The position numbers and the translations under genes were made by a program. Source: Bradyrhizobium sediminis (GTDB lineage Bacteria > Pseudomonadota > Alphaproteobacteria > Rhizobiales > Xanthobacteraceae). Taken from it: 64,000 nucleotides of DNA. The DNA lies in contig NZ_CP076135.1 of assembly GCF_018736105.1 (NCBI RefSeq), positions 3,532,001 to 3,596,000 of the forward strand. The letters are read 5' to 3'. This document shows, piece after piece, positions 33,136-41,856 of the stretch (positions are counted from its first letter, which is position 1; every line of letters begins with the position of its first letter). The notes under the pieces are model-generated. The model had not been told where the DNA came from. It did no database searches and saw only the letters and a list, made by a program, of their open reading frames with translations.

Positions 33136-33465
33136 TCAGGCCAGCACCCCGGCGGCGCGCAGCGTCATGACGAAAAACGTGCCGGACATCAGGCTCCAGA
33201 ATCCGGCCAGCACCGTTGCCATCATCACGAATTCGACGCGGCGGCGCTCGATCTTCGCGCCGCGCAAGGTGTTGCGCATGATGATGAAGGGGGCCGCGAA
33301 AACCAGGAACGGCACGGCGGCGAAAGCCCTCGGCGCCACGCCCTCTTGCAGCAGTCCGAATCCCGCCGGGCGCTGCGCCAACGCCTGGTATCCGCTGGCA
33401 AGCGCGCCAGCAAGCGCGAAGCCGATGCCGATGGAAAACAGGGAATTCAACGCTTCAGGCGACAT
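33136..33465 (-). CDS. Small conserved membrane protein
   Basis: 109 residues from ATG 33465, with three membrane segments (IGIGFALAGALASGYQALA; AFAAVPFLVFAAPFIIM; FVMMATVLAGFWSLMSGTFFVM) separated by a basic loop (RNTLRGAKIERRRVE). No functional motif. It lies upstream of a CtrA-type box shared with the divergent gene at 33685. Confidence 0.75.
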   Translation of the reverse strand: MSPEALNSLFSIGIGFALAGALASGYQALAQRPAGFGLLQEGVAPRAFAAVPFLVFAAPFIIMRNTLRGAKIERRRVEFVMMATVLAGFWSLMSGTFFVMTLRAAGVLA

Positions 33466-33533
33466 CGCAACGCTTCCGCTACACAACGACCTCCCTTGCT
33501 TCGCAAAATCGGCAGCCGGCCGCCACACTATCC

Positions 33534-33549
33534 TTAAGGAAAGGTTAAC
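33534..33549. promoter_or_regulatory. CtrA-type box between divergent genes
   Basis: Exact TTAA-ggaaagg-TTAAC, matching the CtrA consensus, 69 bp from the start of the small membrane protein gene and about 135 bp before the gene at 33685. Confidence 0.5.
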
Positions 33550-33684
33550 GCCGCCGGCGGGAACCGCGGCCAGGACATGGCTCGCGGCGGCTGCAACCGC
33601 GCGAAGTGGTGCGGAAGTCCGCCGGCGCATGGCATATTTGCAGTTGATTCGACCCCCGAGGGCCACCCTCACGATGTCCCGTTC

Positions 33685-34395
33685 ATGACCTTGTTCTCGA
33701 CCGCCCAGCACAGCACCCGCAACCCGCGCCGGCATCACCGCAGCCACATGATTCCGATCGTGCTGGGGGGCGCGGTCACGGCGGGAGCGATCGCCATCGT
33801 CGCCTATCTGCTCTGGCCGACCTGGGGACCGAAGGCTTCGAGCAATCCGGACCGGTTGCCGGTGAGCGTCGGCGCGACCCTCTTCAACGTGCCGACCATG
33901 GCGGTCCGCAGGAAGATCCAGCGTCACTCCGGGCCGCAGGAACGCGTCGATCTCAGCTTCATGTTTCCCTCGCTCGAAGCGCCCGATGCGCCGAGGCACG
34001 TCAGCGCCGATACCGTGGAGGAATCGGTGCAGCCGATCGACCGGATCTTCCTGTCGATATCGGCGCATCACGACACGCTGGCGCCCGATACCCGCCTGCG
34101 CACCATCTATCCGCGCTATCTCGAGCAGGCTCCCTCACCGGCACAGGACGGCCTGACGCTACGCGCATTCCGCGACGGCACGCCCTACGGCAACGAGGAT
34201 CTGTTCCTTGCGAGTTCGCCGGCCCTCAACGCGCGCTGCACGCGCGACGCCTCTACCCCCGGCATGTGCCTGAGCGAGCGCCGCATCGACGGCGCCGACC
34301 TGACGTTTCGTTTTCCGCGGAGCTGGCTCGCGCAGTGGCGCGACGTCGCCAATGCGATGGACCGGCTGACGGCGCAATTGCGCGGCCCGAAGTAG
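33685..34395 (+). CDS. Membrane-anchored hypothetical protein
   Basis: 236 residues from ATG 33685 (MTLFSTAQHSTRNPRR). A basic N-terminus and one membrane helix (IPIVLGGAVTAGAIAIVAYLLW) are followed by a periplasmic domain that includes PIDRIFLSISAHHDTLAPDTRLRTIYPRYLE and a two-cysteine loop (NARCTRDASTPGMCLSERR). I recall similar single-pass proteins in Bradyrhizobium, without known function. A CtrA-type box lies upstream. Confidence 0.72.
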   Translation: MTLFSTAQHSTRNPRRHHRSHMIPIVLGGAVTAGAIAIVAYLLWPTWGPKASSNPDRLPVSVGATLFNVPTMAVRRKIQRHSGPQERVDLSFMFPSLEAPDAPRHVSADTVEESVQPIDRIFLSISAHHDTLAPDTRLRTIYPRYLEQAPSPAQDGLTLRAFRDGTPYGNEDLFLASSPALNARCTRDASTPGMCLSERRIDGADLTFRFPRSWLAQWRDVANAMDRLTAQLRGPK

Positions 34396-34414
34396 CGATC
34401 CCCTTGCGGGATGC

Positions 34415-34633
34415 TCAGCCCTGCTCGACCAGGTCGTCCTCGAGGATCGCCATCTGGAACTGGAACGAGCGGTCGTCGTCTTCATCGTCGACGAACAGCA
34501 CGCCGATGAACTCCTCGCCGATATAGACCTCGGCTGAATCGTCCTTCTTCGGCCGCGGCACCACGCGAATCTTCGGATTGCCGAACAGGCGCTTGAGATA
34601 GGCGTCGAGTTTCCTGACTTCCTGAACGTCCAC
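34415..34633 (-). CDS. DUF3126 family protein
   Basis: 72 residues from GTG 34633, chosen because GGAG lies six bases upstream and homologues begin at (M/V)DVQEVRKLDAYLKRLFG. PKIRVVPRPKKDDSAEVYIGEEFIGVLFVDDEDDDRSFQFQM is the family core. It is small, acidic and conserved across alphaproteobacteria; function unknown. It is located between a membrane protein and cysE. Confidence 0.9.
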   Translation of the reverse strand: MDVQEVRKLDAYLKRLFGNPKIRVVPRPKKDDSAEVYIGEEFIGVLFVDDEDDDRSFQFQMAILEDDLVEQG

Positions 34634-34775
34634 GGCAGTCTCCAATCGGATTAGGTTTCGGGAGGTTCTAGGCCGGGACGAAGCGGACTGCCAGCCCAAC
34701 TTGCAAAAATCGCGCACGCGATTCAGACGACTTTTTTGGCTTCGCGCGTATTCCTTCGCGGAATACGCGCAACAA

Positions 34776-35603
34776 TCAAATCCCGATCGCGTTGAGCATC
34801 TGATCCATGGTGCGCGACGGCTCGGCGCAGCCGGCCTCGCCGACGATCTTGGCGGGAACGCCTGCCACGGTCACATTGTGCGGCACCGGCTTCACCACCA
34901 CGGAGCCCGCCGCGATGCGGGCGCAATGGCCGACCTCGATATTTCCGAGAATTTTCGCGCCCGCCCCGATCAATACGCCGCGGCGGATCTTGGGATGGCG
35001 ATCCTCGTTCTCCTTGCCGGTACCGCCGAGGGTGACGCCGTGCAGGATCGAGACGTCGTCCTCGATGACGGCGGTCTCGCCTACCACGAAGCCGGTAGCG
35101 TGATCGAGGAAGATACCACGGCCGATTCGTGCCGCCGGATTGATGTCGGTCTGGAACACCGCGGAAGCGCGGCTCTGCAGGTAATAGGCAAAATCCTTGC
35201 GCCCTTTCTGATAGAGCCAGTGCGCGAGGCGATGGGTCTGGATCGCGTGGAAGCCCTTGAAGTAGAGCAAGGGATCGATGAACCGCGAGGTCGCGGGATC
35301 GCGGTCGTAGACCGCCACCATGTCGGCGCGAAACGCGTTGCCGAGATCGGGATCGTCGCGCAGCGCCTCGTCGAAGGTCTGGCGGATCAGGTCGCCCGAC
35401 AGCGCCGTATGGTCGAGCCGCTCGGCGATGCGATGCACCACCGCGTCTTCCAGACGGTCGTGATGCAGCACGACCGAATAGATGAAGGAGGCGAGTTCCG
35501 GTTCGCGGCGGACGATGTCTTCCGCTTCGGCCCGCACCCGATCCCAGATCGGATCGAGCGCCGCCACTTTCCCACCCTGCGGATTGATCTGATGCACTGC
35601 CAT
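34776..35603 (-). CDS. cysE: Serine O-acetyltransferase
   Basis: CysE acetylates serine with acetyl-CoA for cysteine synthesis. I start at ATG 35603 (275 residues); 35639 is an in-frame alternative. The N-terminal helical domain (DPIWDRVRAEAEDIVRREPELASF) is followed by hexapeptide repeats with the catalytic DPAT...GFHAIQTHR and LDHATGFVVGETAVIEDDVSILHGVTLGGTG, and it ends with a short tail (MLNAIGI) that in CysE contacts the cysteine synthase CysK; the terminal Ile is kept. Cytoplasmic. Confidence 0.96.
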   Translation of the reverse strand: MAVHQINPQGGKVAALDPIWDRVRAEAEDIVRREPELASFIYSVVLHHDRLEDAVVHRIAERLDHTALSGDLIRQTFDEALRDDPDLGNAFRADMVAVYDRDPATSRFIDPLLYFKGFHAIQTHRLAHWLYQKGRKDFAYYLQSRASAVFQTDINPAARIGRGIFLDHATGFVVGETAVIEDDVSILHGVTLGGTGKENEDRHPKIRRGVLIGAGAKILGNIEVGHCARIAAGSVVVKPVPHNVTVAGVPAKIVGEAGCAEPSRTMDQMLNAIGI

Positions 35604-35958
35604 GGGCTGCTCTCGCAATTTCGGGTTTCTTAGGGACATTTATAGCACGACGGCCGGACGGCTGTCCCGCTCCCGGCAAAGGGTCCGGCGGACTTGGTTA
35701 GGAAACTGCGCCAAAACATTGATACGGCACACATTCCTTGACCGGCCGCGACCACCCTACTGACAGCGTCCAGTTCAAGGTGGCCCGCGATTTCGGGAAA
35801 TCAAGCCACCCGGGTTCCAACTATTTGTGGATTTCCGCATGCCAATGGAGGCATGCTAATCGCAAAACTCGGGGGGAGACAGCATTCACAGCCAGATTTT
35901 ACGCGCACGCGCGCCGGATTCCGCTTGGGTATGGCTATCGGCGGTAGCCATACCCCTC
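35604..35958. other. 355-bp region upstream of the membrane protein, partly coding-like
   Basis: The first half has no evident gene. From 35860 the frame of the following membrane protein stays open and encodes a hydrophobic segment (SAWVWLSAVAIPL), but no ATG, GTG or TTG is available after a TAA at 35857-35859. A perfect 11-bp inverted repeat GGGTATGGCTA/TAGCCATACCC lies at 35927-35955. Confidence 0.5.
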
Positions 35959-37251
35959 ATGCTGATCGCGCCGGCGCTGTGGAACGGCTACCCGCTCCTG
36001 CAGTGGGACACCGGCGGCTATCTGGCCCGGTGGTACGAAGGCTATCTGGTCCCCAGCCGGTCCACCGTGTTCGGCCTCTACCTCCATTTCGGCGAGGATT
36101 CGAGCTTCTGGATCAATCTGGGTATTCAGGCGCTGGCGACGCTCTGGATCCTGCAACTGACCTTGCGCGTGTTCGGCATGGTCAGGCCATGGCGGCTGGC
36201 AGCCATCAGCGTTGCCCTGATCGTGACCACGGCGCTGCCCTGGCTCACCTCGATGCTGCTGACCGACATCTTCACCGGCCTGTCGGTGCTGGCGCTGTTC
36301 ATCCTGGTCGTACACGGCGACAGGACTTCCACGATCGAGAAGTGCCTGCTGTTCGCCTTCACCGCCTTCGCCGCGGCAACCCACAGCGCCACGCTGGCGG
36401 TGCTGCTGGGACTGTGCTGCGCTGGCTGGATCGCGCTCCCCTTCCTGCGCTCACGGATCGCCATTTCCGGACTGCTGCAAGGCAGCCTGACCCTCGTCGC
36501 CGGCGCCATCATGCTGGTGGCCGCGAATTTCGCGCTGTCCGGAAAACTGGCATGGACGCCCGGCGGGTACGGCGTCGCGTTCGGGCGGATGCTGCAGGAC
36601 GGCATCGTCAAACAATATCTGCGGGATCACTGCCCGCAGCAGAAACTGAAGCTCTGCCCCTATCGCAATGAACTTCCGGCGACCGCCGATCAGTTCCTCT
36701 GGGGCAGCAGCATGTTCAACACGCTCGGCCGCTTCACTGGTCTGAACGACGAGATGGGCTTCATCGTCACGCGTTCGCTCGCCGAATATCCACTGTGGCA
36801 GGCCCAAGCCGCGATCGTCGCCACCGCACAGCAACTGGTCATGGTCGGAACCGGCGAAGGCACCAACGGCTGGATCCCCCACACCTACGGCATCATCGAG
36901 CGCTATATCCCCTCGCAACTCAAGCCGATGCGCGCGGCGCATCAGCAGCATTGGGACCTCGACTTTGCCGTCATCAACCGGCTCCACGTCCCCATCGCGC
37001 TGGCGTCGATGCTGGCGGTCGTCGCCATCTGCGGCGGCGCGATCTGGCGGCGGAAGCTCGACGATCTCTCACTGCTCGCCACTACGGTCACGCTGGCGCT
37101 GCTCGACAACGCCTTCGTCTGCGGCGTGATATCGGGACCGCATGACCGCTACGGCGCGCGTATCGCATGGGTCGCCACCCTGGTCGCGCTGATCGCGATC
37201 GTCAGGCATTTCGCCGGCCGCGACGAGCCGGACGGCTCACCTCCGCCGTGA
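35959..37251 (+). CDS. Polytopic membrane protein, possible N-terminal disruption
   Basis: 430 residues from ATG 35959, with about nine membrane helices. Features include YPLLQWDTGGYLARWYEGYL early in the protein, THSATLAVLLG, GGYGVAFGRMLQDGIV and a large loop with two cysteines (RDHCPQQKLKLCPYRNELP). The layout recalls glycosyltransferase-like membrane proteins, but no catalytic DD motif is certain. The first membrane helix appears to begin upstream of the ATG, suggesting that the true N-terminus is lost or frame-shifted; see findings. Its 3' end overlaps the convergent hydrolase by 15 bp. Confidence 0.72.
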   Translation: MLIAPALWNGYPLLQWDTGGYLARWYEGYLVPSRSTVFGLYLHFGEDSSFWINLGIQALATLWILQLTLRVFGMVRPWRLAAISVALIVTTALPWLTSMLLTDIFTGLSVLALFILVVHGDRTSTIEKCLLFAFTAFAAATHSATLAVLLGLCCAGWIALPFLRSRIAISGLLQGSLTLVAGAIMLVAANFALSGKLAWTPGGYGVAFGRMLQDGIVKQYLRDHCPQQKLKLCPYRNELPATADQFLWGSSMFNTLGRFTGLNDEMGFIVTRSLAEYPLWQAQAAIVATAQQLVMVGTGEGTNGWIPHTYGIIERYIPSQLKPMRAAHQQHWDLDFAVINRLHVPIALASMLAVVAICGGAIWRRKLDDLSLLATTVTLALLDNAFVCGVISGPHDRYGARIAWVATLVALIAIVRHFAGRDEPDGSPPP

Positions 37252-37989
37252 CAGGAAATCCAGCACGCCCGCCTTGTAGACCTTGTCGCCGACCGCCCGC
37301 ATATGGTCGCGGTTCGGAATATGGAGCACCTCGGCGCCCGGGATGACCTTGCCGAGCGCGTCCGCCGAGCCCGCGATCTCATCCGTCGTGCCGACCGCGA
37401 TCAGCACCGGCACCTCGATGCCGGCGGCTTCATCCCGCGTCATCAGGCGGCGCGAGCCGCGCAGGCAGGCCGCCAGCGCCAGCCGGTCGGAGCGGGTCTG
37501 GTCGGCGAAGGCGCGAAAGGTCCGCCCCACCGGATCGGTGACGTCGTCGAGCGAGGCCGCCTCCAGTGCGGCCGCGACGTTTTCACCGGGGCCGCCGCCC
37601 TCGATCAGGCCGATGCCGATGCCGCCGAACACGGCCGAACGCAACCGCTGCGGCTGCTGCCGCGCCAGCACCGCCGTCATCCGCGCGCCCAGTGAATAGC
37701 CCATGACATCGGCGCGTTCGATGTCGAGGTGATCCATCAGCGCGATGACGTCGCCGGCCATGGTGGCGACGTCATAGGCCGCCGCATCGTAGAGCTTGCC
37801 GGAATCGCCATGGCCGCGGTTGTCGAAGGCGATGACGCGGCGGCCGTTTTTCTTCAGCTCGGAAACCCAGGTCGGATAGACCCAGTTCACATTCTTGGTC
37901 GAGGCAAAGCCGTGCACCAGAACGATCGGATCGCCCTCGCCTTCGTCGAGATAGGCAATTTCAACTTCGCCGTTGTAAAAACTCGGCAT
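37237..37989 (-). CDS. Alpha/beta hydrolase
   Basis: 250 residues from ATG 37989 (MPSFYNGEVEIAYLDEGEG). Typical cytosolic alpha/beta hydrolase: HGFAST oxyanion region, DNRGHGDS, nucleophile elbow GYSLG near residue 99, an acid in VGTTDEIAG and the base in NRDHMRAVG. The substrate is unknown; lactone, ester and carbon-carbon hydrolases all share this scaffold. No signal peptide. Confidence 0.9.
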   Translation of the reverse strand: MPSFYNGEVEIAYLDEGEGDPIVLVHGFASTKNVNWVYPTWVSELKKNGRRVIAFDNRGHGDSGKLYDAAAYDVATMAGDVIALMDHLDIERADVMGYSLGARMTAVLARQQPQRLRSAVFGGIGIGLIEGGGPGENVAAALEAASLDDVTDPVGRTFRAFADQTRSDRLALAACLRGSRRLMTRDEAAGIEVPVLIAVGTTDEIAGSADALGKVIPGAEVLHIPNRDHMRAVGDKVYKAGVLDFLSRRR

Positions 37990-38038
37990 CGGGTCGTTCC
38001 GTATGTTGATGAGATCAGCGATCGAAGGCTGGGAAACC

Positions 38039-39187
38039 TTAGGCCTGTGCGGCGGCGCCCGCCAGAGAGGCACTGGGTGGCAATGCAGTAGCCGCCATCG
38101 CTTTTCGCAATCGCCGCGCCTTCTTGCGGCGCAGATAGGCCAGGGTCAGCCGTTCGGTGGTGGCCTTGATCGACGACAGCAAGCCGAACAGCGTGATGAG
38201 CGCGCCGAACAGCCACAGCGTCAGATTGAAGGCGCCGGTCGCCAGCAGCAATGCGCCGCGGCCCAGCACCTTCAGGATCGCGCGGGTCTGGCCACCTTTG
38301 GACTCGGCGAGCCGCGCGGCGCGTGCGACGTCCTTCGGCGACTCCGCGATTTTGAGCGTGTCCTGCGCGGCGCGGATGCCCGCCTTCTCGCCGACGCGCC
38401 CGACGTCCTTGGCTAGCCGCACCAGCGCGCCGGCCTTCTCGGCGTGGAACGCCGCTCTTATCGCGGTCATGGTCTGGCCCGGCCGCAGCACCGAGCCGGA
38501 GGCGACCGCCTGCTGCAGGACGGGCGTATCGACCATCTCGCGCGCGGAGCGCCCGGCCCAATGCGTCAGCCCGGCGCCCAGCCGTCCGACCTTGCGGGCG
38601 TCCTTGACCAGCGTGAGCCCGGCGCGCACCGGCAGCGCGCCGCCGACCGAGACATAGGTCGCCGCCGTCACCGCAAGGCCCGCGGTGGCAAGCCCGAGCA
38701 CCAGATGGTCGGTGTCTTCGCCCATGGCGAGATGCTTGCCTTCGCGCACCACGTCCCTGATGTCGCCGAACACGAAGAGATCGCCGGCCACCGTGCCCGA
38801 CAGGCTGGCGACGTCGTCGGCATTGCCGGTCACGAGCCCGGTGGCGAAGCGCTTGGCGAATTGCGGCGTCGAATGATGCTCCGCGACGGCGTCGCTGACG
38901 CGCTTCGAAAGTTCATCGCCGAGCGGGATGTTCCTGTCCCGGGCGAGGTCGGCGAAGCTGCCCGCCAGATCGGGGTCGTTTTCGGCCAGCGCCGCCTCGA
39001 TGTTCTGCCCGATCAGCCCAGCGTCATTCCGCAGAGCAGAACCGAGCTGGAGGTCGGAAAGCTCGGCCGGATCGTCCTGCGCCGCCAGCAGGGCATAGGC
39101 ATCCCGCGCATGCGGCCACAGCAGCGCGCACGCCACCGCGCACGCCGCCATACCCGCCAGTGCCGGACCGATCCGCGACCGCCTCAT
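38039..39187 (-). CDS. Membrane-associated protein of unknown function
   Basis: 382 residues. There is a signal or membrane segment at the N-terminus (ALAGMAACAVACALLWP), a central alanine/glycine-rich hydrophobic stretch (LVLGLATAGLAVTAATYVSVGGALPVRAGL) and a C-terminal pair of helices (GALLLATGAFNLTLWLFGALITLFGLLSSI) followed by a basic tail (RRKKARRLRKAM). I recall homologues only as hypothetical proteins in Bradyrhizobium. Probably an inner-membrane protein with a large periplasmic helical part. Confidence 0.75.
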   Translation of the reverse strand: MRRSRIGPALAGMAACAVACALLWPHARDAYALLAAQDDPAELSDLQLGSALRNDAGLIGQNIEAALAENDPDLAGSFADLARDRNIPLGDELSKRVSDAVAEHHSTPQFAKRFATGLVTGNADDVASLSGTVAGDLFVFGDIRDVVREGKHLAMGEDTDHLVLGLATAGLAVTAATYVSVGGALPVRAGLTLVKDARKVGRLGAGLTHWAGRSAREMVDTPVLQQAVASGSVLRPGQTMTAIRAAFHAEKAGALVRLAKDVGRVGEKAGIRAAQDTLKIAESPKDVARAARLAESKGGQTRAILKVLGRGALLLATGAFNLTLWLFGALITLFGLLSSIKATTERLTLAYLRRKKARRLRKAMAATALPPSASLAGAAAQA

Positions 39188-39443
39188 GCCGAAAAACCCT
39201 TGGGTTCCGCCGCCCTCAACATGGGGTGCCGCTTTTCGGACACAACAGCCCCGACGAAAGAAGCCCGACGAAAGAAGGGCTTCTCTGGGACGACAAGATT
39301 GTGTCGAATTTGCATGAGCAAATGGCTTTCCGGGGCTCTAGGAATCAACGCCACCCGCAAGTATCAGTATGCTGCGCGGCAGTATCAGCCTGCCGCGCCC
39401 CGTTGTTCGTCTGCGCCGCCGCCGCCATCCAGGGTGAAATAGA

Positions 39444-39683
39444 ATGTCCGACCATGTCGTCCCGCACTTCCACAATGACGCCGGCGTTCCGGTCATCGAG
39501 ATCGGCTCGCAGGAGTTCATGTGCGTCGGCGCCAATCCGCCGTTCGATCACCCGCATGTCTTCCTCGATCTCGGCAACGACAACGAAATCATCTGCCCCT
39601 ATTGCTCGACCCTGTACCGCTACGCCACCGACCTCGAGGCCGGCGAGGCCCGGCCGCCGGAGTGCGTGCTGAAGGTCGCCTGA
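39444..39683 (+). CDS. Zinc-finger domain protein (zf-CHCC)
   Basis: 79 residues. The metal site reads CVGANPPFDHPH...ICPYCSTLYRY, the CHCC pattern of PF10276, shared with the mitochondrial complex I subunit NDUFS6. In alphaproteobacteria it is a small soluble protein that may associate with complex I. It is followed 7 bp later by the monooxygenase gene, possibly in one transcript. Confidence 0.92.
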   Translation: MSDHVVPHFHNDAGVPVIEIGSQEFMCVGANPPFDHPHVFLDLGNDNEIICPYCSTLYRYATDLEAGEARPPECVLKVA

Positions 39684-39690
39684 TCGCTCC

Positions 39691-40887
39691 GTGGCCGCGT
39701 CTCGCACCATCGTCGTCGCTGGTGCCGGGATCGGCGGACTGACGGCCTCGCTGGCGCTCGCCGCGCGAGGCTTTCGCGTCGTCGTGCTGGAGAAGGCCGA
39801 GCGGCTCGAGGAAGTCGGAGCCGGCCTGCAGCTCTCCCCGAATGCCAGCCGCGTACTGGTCGGACTCGGACTGCAGCCGCGGCTTGCCGGGCGCGCGGTC
39901 ATCCCCGATGCCGTCAGCATCATGAGCGCGCGCGCCGGCGGCGAAATCAGCCGCCTGCCGCTCGGCGAGGCCGCCACCTATCGCGCCGGCGCCCCCTATT
40001 GGGTGGTGCATCGCGCCGACCTGCAGGGCGCGCTGGCGGCGCAGGTGGCCGACAATCCCGATATCGAGCTCAGGCTCGGCTGCCAGTTCGAGGACGCCGC
40101 CCCCCACGCCAAGGGACTGACGGTGGTGCAGCGGAGCGGCAACACGCGCCATCAGGAACTGGCGACGGCGCTGATCGGCGCCGACGGCATCTGGTCTACG
40201 GTGCGGCATCATCTGTTTCCGGACGCGCAGCCGCAATTCTCCGGCCTGATCGCCTGGCGCGGAACGCTCGACGCCACGCAGCTGCCGCGCGAATACACTT
40301 CGCGCCGGGTACAGCTCTGGATGGGGCCGAACGCACATCTCGTCGTCTATCCGATTTCGGGCGCTCGCCAGATCAACGTCGTCGCCGTGGTGCCCGGCAC
40401 CTGGAACCGGCCGGGCTGGAGTACGGCCGGCGAGAACGCCGAAATCAAGAACGCGTTCGCCTCGTACAAATGGCCGGGGCCGGCGCGGATGATGCTCAAC
40501 GCCGTCGACGACTGGCGCAAATGGGCGCTGTTCGCGGTGCCCGAAGGCGTCGAATGGAGCAAGGGCCCGATCGCGCTGCTCGGCGACGCCGTCCACGCCA
40601 TGCTGCCGTTTGCCGCGCAGGGCGCCGGCATGGCGATCGAGGATGCCGCGGTGCTGGCCAAGTGCCTCGGCGACAGCGACGCCGCCGCCGGCATTGCGGC
40701 GGCGCTGAAGCGTTACGGCCGGCTGCGCCGCGCCCGCGTCAGCCGCGTGCAGCGTACCGCCCGGCACAACGGCGCGATCTATCATCTGAGCGGTCCGGCG
40801 GCATTGGCGCGCGACTGGTCCATCCGCGCGATGGGACCGCAGCGCATGCTGGCGCGGCAGGACTGGATCTACGACTGGCGGGCGTGA
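39691..40887 (+). CDS. FAD-dependent monooxygenase (salicylate hydroxylase-like)
   Basis: 398 residues from a GTG at 39691. The Rossmann dinucleotide motif GAGIGGLTASLALAARG opens the protein. ADGIWSTVR (DG motif) and LLGDAVHAMLPFAAQGAGMAIEDA (GD motif) complete the flavoprotein hydroxylase family signature. It is closest to NahG and 3-hydroxybenzoate 6-hydroxylase-type class A monooxygenases that hydroxylate aromatic acids with NAD(P)H and O2. No aromatic degradation genes adjoin it, so the substrate is uncertain. Translation may depend on coupling to the zinc-finger gene. Confidence 0.9.
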   Translation: MAASRTIVVAGAGIGGLTASLALAARGFRVVVLEKAERLEEVGAGLQLSPNASRVLVGLGLQPRLAGRAVIPDAVSIMSARAGGEISRLPLGEAATYRAGAPYWVVHRADLQGALAAQVADNPDIELRLGCQFEDAAPHAKGLTVVQRSGNTRHQELATALIGADGIWSTVRHHLFPDAQPQFSGLIAWRGTLDATQLPREYTSRRVQLWMGPNAHLVVYPISGARQINVVAVVPGTWNRPGWSTAGENAEIKNAFASYKWPGPARMMLNAVDDWRKWALFAVPEGVEWSKGPIALLGDAVHAMLPFAAQGAGMAIEDAAVLAKCLGDSDAAAGIAAALKRYGRLRRARVSRVQRTARHNGAIYHLSGPAALARDWSIRAMGPQRMLARQDWIYDWRA

Positions 40888-40955
40888 GGGATGGTCTGTG
40901 TCGGGTGGGAGTTCGCGTTCGCTGCTCCACCACTGGCCGTCATCCCCCGCGCATT

Positions 40956-41375
40956 TTAGCGTTTCGCCGCCCGGTTTGGCGCCGGCGCGACGACCGGCGG
41001 CACAGGCGCGGTCACGGCGGCCGGCGCGCCGGCGACGCAGCGGTTGCGCTGCCAGGCTTCCTCGGCGAACTGGGCTTGCCCGCGCACCGCGATGTAGTCG
41101 TTGCGATAGGCGATCTCGGCCACGACGGCGCCGCCGGCGCCGGTTTCAGCCTTCGCCATCAGGGCCTGGAGGCTGGCCTGGCGCGAGGCGAGCGATTTGC
41201 GTTCGGCCTCGAGCTGCTTGCACTCGTAGAGATCGTATTTGGCGGGATCGGCAAACGCCGTGCTCATGCTGTCGCTCATGCCGGCGCAGCCGCCGAGCCC
41301 GATGGCGGAGGCGAATAGCGCCATCGCCGCGACGAGGCGCAGCGGAGGCCGGGAATGCTTGAGCGAAACGATCAT
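40956..41375 (-). CDS. Small lipoprotein with coiled-coil segment
   Basis: 139 residues from ATG 41375 (MIVSLKHSRPPLRL); a GTG at 41396 is in frame. The signal ends in a lipobox (SAIGLGGC), so Cys would be lipidated. The mature part has a helical stretch (YECKQLEAERKSLASRQASLQALMAKAE) and two further cysteines that may pair, then a proline/alanine tail. Outer-membrane or periplasmic lipoprotein of unknown function. Confidence 0.75.
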   Translation of the reverse strand: MIVSLKHSRPPLRLVAAMALFASAIGLGGCAGMSDSMSTAFADPAKYDLYECKQLEAERKSLASRQASLQALMAKAETGAGGAVVAEIAYRNDYIAVRGQAQFAEEAWQRNRCVAGAPAAVTAPVPPVVAPAPNRAAKR

Positions 41376-41547
41376 GCGACTTTCGTAAACCGACACGGTT
41401 GAGAATGCCTAAAGCAGCCGCTGGTGTCGGGAATGAGGCTTTGCCTTGGCCCGCGCACTCGCTTAAGGAAAAGCCGCGATTTCCCTCAAGCCTACCCCAT
41501 TTCCAAAGCCGAAGGAAACGCGCTAAGTATCTGATCTCGTGACCAAA

Positions 41548-41634
41548 GCGGACGTGGCGGAACTGGTAGACGCAAGGGACTTAAAATCCCTCGATGGCAA
41601 CGTCGTGTGGGTTCGAGTCCCACCGCCCGCACCA
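41548..41634 (+). tRNA. tRNA-Leu (anticodon UAA)
   Basis: 87 nt including the encoded CCA. The D-arm, the anticodon stem AGGGA/TCCCT with loop CTTAAAA, a long variable arm, and the T-arm GTGGG-TTCGAGT-CCCAC are all present. Acceptor GCGGACG pairs with CGCCCGC except that position 5 (A, 41552) faces C (41626), one mismatch. The anticodon TAA and long variable arm identify leucine. Confidence 0.95.
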
Positions 41635-41856
41635 AGGTTGCCGCGCCATCGCGTTCGGCCAGCGTCTGTTATTGAGGGGCTCCGCGCGGACATCGCGAAA
41701 ACGACGCGCTTGACCCATCCCGGACATCAAACCTTGCAGCCGTCCGGCATCGGCACAAATCTTGTGGAATCTTGTTACTCGCTGGCTGGTTCGCGGCCGC
41801 CAGGGGCTTTCGCACGCAAGCGAACGGCATGAGGCGCCAAACCGCGGGCCATCGTT

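Noticed and set aside
35853..36671. A 272-residue frame starting at 35853
   Set aside because: Beyond the first 25 codons it is an arginine-rich shadow of the membrane protein gene; only its first codons are of interest for a possible frameshift.
39240..39285. Tandem 14-bp repeat CCCGACGAAAGAAG
   Set aside because: Two copies only, in an intergenic gap, with no sign of function; probably slippage.
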